Positions 21,370-23,313 of a DNA stretch of 23,313 bases are shown here, one piece after another. The first letter of the stretch is position 1; each line of letters starts with the position of its first letter. Where the stretch lies: assembly GCA_963923455.1 (NCBI GenBank), contig CAWULT010000075.1:1-23313 (forward strand). Reading direction: 5' to 3'. The DNA comes from CAWULT01 sp963923455 (GTDB lineage Bacteria > Acidobacteriota > Vicinamibacteria > Vicinamibacterales > UBA2999). The notes under the pieces were generated by a model, which was not told the origin of the DNA, made no database searches, and was given only the letters and a program-made list of their open reading frames with translations. Made by a program: the position numbers and the translations under genes.

Positions 21370-22956
21370 TCAGTGACGAAAGTGCCGGCGCCCCGCGAAG
21401 ACCATCGCCAGCCCGTGCTCGTCGGCCGCCGCGATCACCTTCTCGTCGTTGACCGATCCACCCGGCTGCACCACGGCGGTGGCGCCGGCCGCCGCCACCG
21501 CGTCGAGGCCGTCACGGAACGGGAAGAAGGCGTCGGAGGCCGCCACCGACCCGGTCAACGCGTCAGGGCCGCCTGCTGCCGCCTTCATCCGCGCAACCTG
21601 GACGGCGTCGACGCGACTCATCTGCCCTGCCCCAATCGCCAAGGTCCGGTCGGCGGTGGTGAAGATCACGGTGTTCGACTTCACGTGCGCGCAGACGCGC
21701 CAGGCGAAGCGCAGCGCCCGCCACTCGTCGGCGGTCGGGTGGCGCCTCGTGACGACGCGGAGGTCCTCGACCGGCCACGGCGCCGCCGCCTCCACGACAC
21801 GGTCGCGCGTCTGCACCAGCACCGCACCGAGAATCGACCGGACGTCGCGGCCAGGCCCCGCAGCCAGGCGCGAGAAATCCGCGACCACGACGCGCATGTT
21901 GGGCTTGCCCGCAAGGATCGCGCGGGCCTCGTCGCTCACGCCTGGAGCGATCACCGCCTCGATGAAGGTCGACACGATCGCACGGGCGGCGTCGACGTCG
22001 ATCGCGCGGTTCAGGCCGACGATGCCCCCGAACGCGGCCAGGGAGTCGGCCTCCCGCGCCCGCACGTAGGCGTCCGCTGCGCTGGCCCCCGTCGACGCGC
22101 CGCAGGGGTTCGTGTGCTTGATGACGGCCGCCGCTGGCTCGCTGAACTCGAGCACGATGCGCGCAGCGGCGTCCAGGTCGAGCAGGTTCGTGTACGACAG
22201 CTCCTTGCCCTGCAGGATCTCCGCCGCACCCAGGCCCGCCGCCGGCTCCTCCGCGTACCACGCCGCGGCCTGGTGTGGATTCTCGCCGTATCGCAGATCC
22301 CGCACCTTGCGCAGGCCGAGCGTCAGCGCGTCCGGCGCGAGCGGCGCGGCGCCCCGGACGAAGCCCCCCGTCCCTGCCGTCACGGTCGCCAGCGTCGAGG
22401 CGATCGCGGTGTCATAGGCACCGGTGTGGGCGAACGCCTTGCGGGCCAGGTCGAACCGGAAGGCCATCGACGGGCCACCGGGCTGGTCGAGCTGCCGGAG
22501 CACTTCCGCGTAGTCGGCCGGCGCCACCACGACGAGGACGTCCTGGAAGTTCTTCGCCGCGCCCCGCACGAGGCTCGGCCCACCGATGTCGATCTCCTCG
22601 ATCAACCCCTCGAACGGCGTGTCGGGCCGGGCGGCCGCGGCGACGAACGGATAGAGGTTCACGACCACCAGGTCGATCATCGTGATGCCGTGGGCCGCGG
22701 CGGCAGCCATGTGTCCGGGGTCCGACCGGCGCGCGAGGATGCCGCCGTGGACGAGGGGATGGAGCGTCTTGACGCGACCGTCCATCATCTCGGGGAACCC
22801 GGTGACGTCGGAGATGTTCAGGACGGCGAGGCCTGCGGCCTGCAGCGCCTTCGCGGTGCCGCCGGTCGACACGAGTTCCACGCCACGGGCCGCGAGGCCC
22901 CGCGCGAAGTCGACCAGGCCGGTCTTGTCGGACACGCTGATGAGTGCTCTGGGCAT
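21370..22956 (-). CDS. purH: Bifunctional AICAR transformylase / IMP cyclohydrolase
   Basis: The 528-residue protein carries out the last two steps of purine synthesis: formylation of AICAR with 10-formyl-tetrahydrofolate, then ring closure to IMP. The N-terminal cyclohydrolase domain starts MPRALISVSDKTGLVDFARGL and includes TGGTAKAL (31-38) and DGRVKTLHPLVHGGIL (59-74). The transformylase domain carries RYGENPHQ (222-229), the catalytic pair K280-H281 in VIKHTNPCGAS, and the end SDAFFPFRDGLDAVAAAGATAVVQPGGSVND. I chose ATG 22956 because family proteins start there; a GGAGG lies about 13 bases upstream, rather far. An open frame continues to 23154 but is non-coding in character. A TATAGG (-10-like, reverse complement of 22994-22999) may be its promoter. 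Confidence 0.97.
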   Translation of the reverse strand: MPRALISVSDKTGLVDFARGLAARGVELVSTGGTAKALQAAGLAVLNISDVTGFPEMMDGRVKTLHPLVHGGILARRSDPGHMAAAAAHGITMIDLVVVNLYPFVAAAARPDTPFEGLIEEIDIGGPSLVRGAAKNFQDVLVVVAPADYAEVLRQLDQPGGPSMAFRFDLARKAFAHTGAYDTAIASTLATVTAGTGGFVRGAAPLAPDALTLGLRKVRDLRYGENPHQAAAWYAEEPAAGLGAAEILQGKELSYTNLLDLDAAARIVLEFSEPAAAVIKHTNPCGASTGASAADAYVRAREADSLAAFGGIVGLNRAIDVDAARAIVSTFIEAVIAPGVSDEARAILAGKPNMRVVVADFSRLAAGPGRDVRSILGAVLVQTRDRVVEAAAPWPVEDLRVVTRRHPTADEWRALRFAWRVCAHVKSNTVIFTTADRTLAIGAGQMSRVDAVQVARMKAAAGGPDALTGSVAASDAFFPFRDGLDAVAAAGATAVVQPGGSVNDEKVIAAADEHGLAMVFAGRRHFRH

Positions 22957-23071
22957 GGAACGATTCTGACCTCCGTGAGAAGGGCCGTCTGCACCTATAC
23001 GGGTCCGGCAGGAATTCGCGCGCAAGACCCCGCACAATGTCGATTTTTGGACAGTTTTTCGGGTGGAGTCC

Positions 23072-23101
23072 TTGACAGTCTGAAAGGAAGGCTCGTAGGA
23101 T
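23072..23101 (+). promoter_or_regulatory. Sigma-70-like promoter upstream of the cold-shock gene
   Basis: A perfect -35 (TTGACA, 23072-23077) is followed after 18 bases by TAGGAT (23096-23101). The start should be near 23107. It is the best -35 box noticed in the window and drives a short leader that meets a terminator about 60 bases on. Confidence 0.7.
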
Positions 23102-23106
23102 AGGGC

Positions 23107-23169
23107 CACGTCAAGGGGTGGTCCCGAGGCGTGTAGTCGAGGCCGCGTCAGCACTCGCGGTCTTTTTTT
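23107..23169 (+). ncRNA. Predicted ~62-nt terminated leader RNA or small RNA
   Basis: From the predicted start, the transcript begins CACGUC, which pairs with GGCGUG (23128-23133) in a 6-bp stem with one wobble. It then forms the terminator hairpin at 23141-23162 and ends in a T-tract. Either it is a free small RNA or an attenuator in front of the cold-shock gene. I recognise no named RNA family. Confidence 0.45.
23141..23169 (+). terminator. Intrinsic terminator in the cold-shock leader
   Basis: GGCCGCG and CGCGGTC form a 7-bp stem (one G-U pair) with an 8-base loop, followed directly by seven T residues (23163-23169). It is the only hairpin noticed in the window with a proper T-tract, and it stands between a good promoter and the cold-shock start codon. 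Confidence 0.85.
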
Positions 23170-23263
23170 GTGCGCCGACGCTCACCGCGGGCATCGGACG
23201 GCACGCGATCCAGCGGAATCGCCGGAACCCGGCGCACCGCGTAGCAAGTAGGAAAGAAGAACG

Positions 23264-23313
23264 ATGCGTATCACAGGCAAGGTCAAGTGGTTCAACAACG
23301 CCAAGGGCTACGG
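23264..23313 (+). CDS. Cold-shock domain protein (CspA family), N-terminus only
   Basis: The window ends inside this gene. The visible residues, MRITGKVKWFNNAKGYG, are the conserved start of CspA-type proteins, including the first part of the RNP1 nucleic-acid-binding motif (KGYGFI in the family). Such proteins bind single-stranded RNA and melt secondary structure. ATG 23264 is preceded by AGGAAAGAAGAA. The leader back to the nearest good promoter is about 155 bases, long as in cold-shock genes of other bacteria, and contains a terminator. The total length cannot be seen. Confidence 0.93.
   Translation, partial: MRITGKVKWFNNAKGY

Larger units (their letters stand above)
22957..23263. promoter_or_regulatory. 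307-base divergent region between purH and the cold-shock gene
   Basis: No protein gene is supported here. The purH side has a -10-like TATAGG on the minus strand, reverse complement of 22994-22999. The plus side holds a promoter (23072-23101), an intrinsic terminator (23141-23169), a structured leader with a long-range 8-bp match (23170-23177 with 23230-23237), and the cold-shock ribosome site (AGGAAAGAAGAA just before 23264). Confidence 0.7.

Noticed and set aside
23118..23313. A GTG-started leader reading frame running through the terminator into the cold-shock gene region
   Set aside because: The only Shine-Dalgarno-like bases (AAGGGG) overlap the GTG, the frame crosses the T-tract and the cold-shock start in another phase, and the product resembles nothing known.

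Overview
This is a very GC-rich bacterial chromosomal segment (by eye well above 60% G+C, not counted). It looks like one end of a metagenome-assembled contig, because the first 46 bases are not biological: they are an Illumina Nextera P7-side adapter with an index. Lipopolysaccharide-type genes point to a Gram-negative cell. The mixture of genes (plant-type glutaminyl cyclotransferase, cytochrome P460, AtoE transporter, LecA-like lectin domain) would fit Acidobacteriota (Vicinamibacteria-like) or a similar uncultured phylum, but that placement is inference and not firm.

Layout. (1) 47-4572, minus strand: a catabolic operon in the order beta-hydroxyacid dehydrogenase, E1-alpha, E1-beta, M24/creatinase-fold enzyme, lipoyl-domain protein cut off by the adapter. 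A short-chain fatty acid transporter (4744-6147, plus) diverges from it across overlapping promoter-like sequences. (2) 6202-8589, minus: accessory genes for a secreted protein with a LecA-like domain, a GNAT acetyltransferase and a membrane acyltransferase. (3) 8682-12362, minus: core translation and nucleotide genes rplI, rpsR, rpsF, pth, rplY, prs and tRNA-Gln. The pth gene appears to start at a non-canonical ATA overlapping the rplY stop. (4) 12639-16632, minus: ispE, glutaminyl cyclotransferase, a LolB-like lipoprotein and a TPR protein, tightly packed or overlapping. A 42-bp tandem repeat duplicates the end of ispE. (5) 16686-20154, plus: Trm112-like protein, family 9 glycosyltransferase, O-antigen ligase-like protein and heptose-7-phosphate kinase, an LPS assembly operon. 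(6) 20228-22956, minus: a small two-helix membrane protein resembling a K+ channel without its filter, a cytochrome P460, and purH. (7) The right end carries the start of a cold-shock gene on the plus strand behind a long leader with a consensus-like promoter and a textbook intrinsic terminator.

How the parts fit. The left operon should oxidise a 2-oxoacid or acetoin-like compound to an acyl-CoA, with the creatinase-fold enzyme probably releasing the substrate from a larger amine or amide; the real substrate is unknown. The block TPR, LolB-like, ispE, tRNA-Gln, prs, rplY, pth has the same order that I recall from Pseudomonas, which supports calling the lipoprotein LolB-like. The most interesting items are the pth ATA start, the short terminated transcript in the cold-shock leader, the divergent creatinase-like catabolic locus, and the channel-like protein with a replaced selectivity filter.
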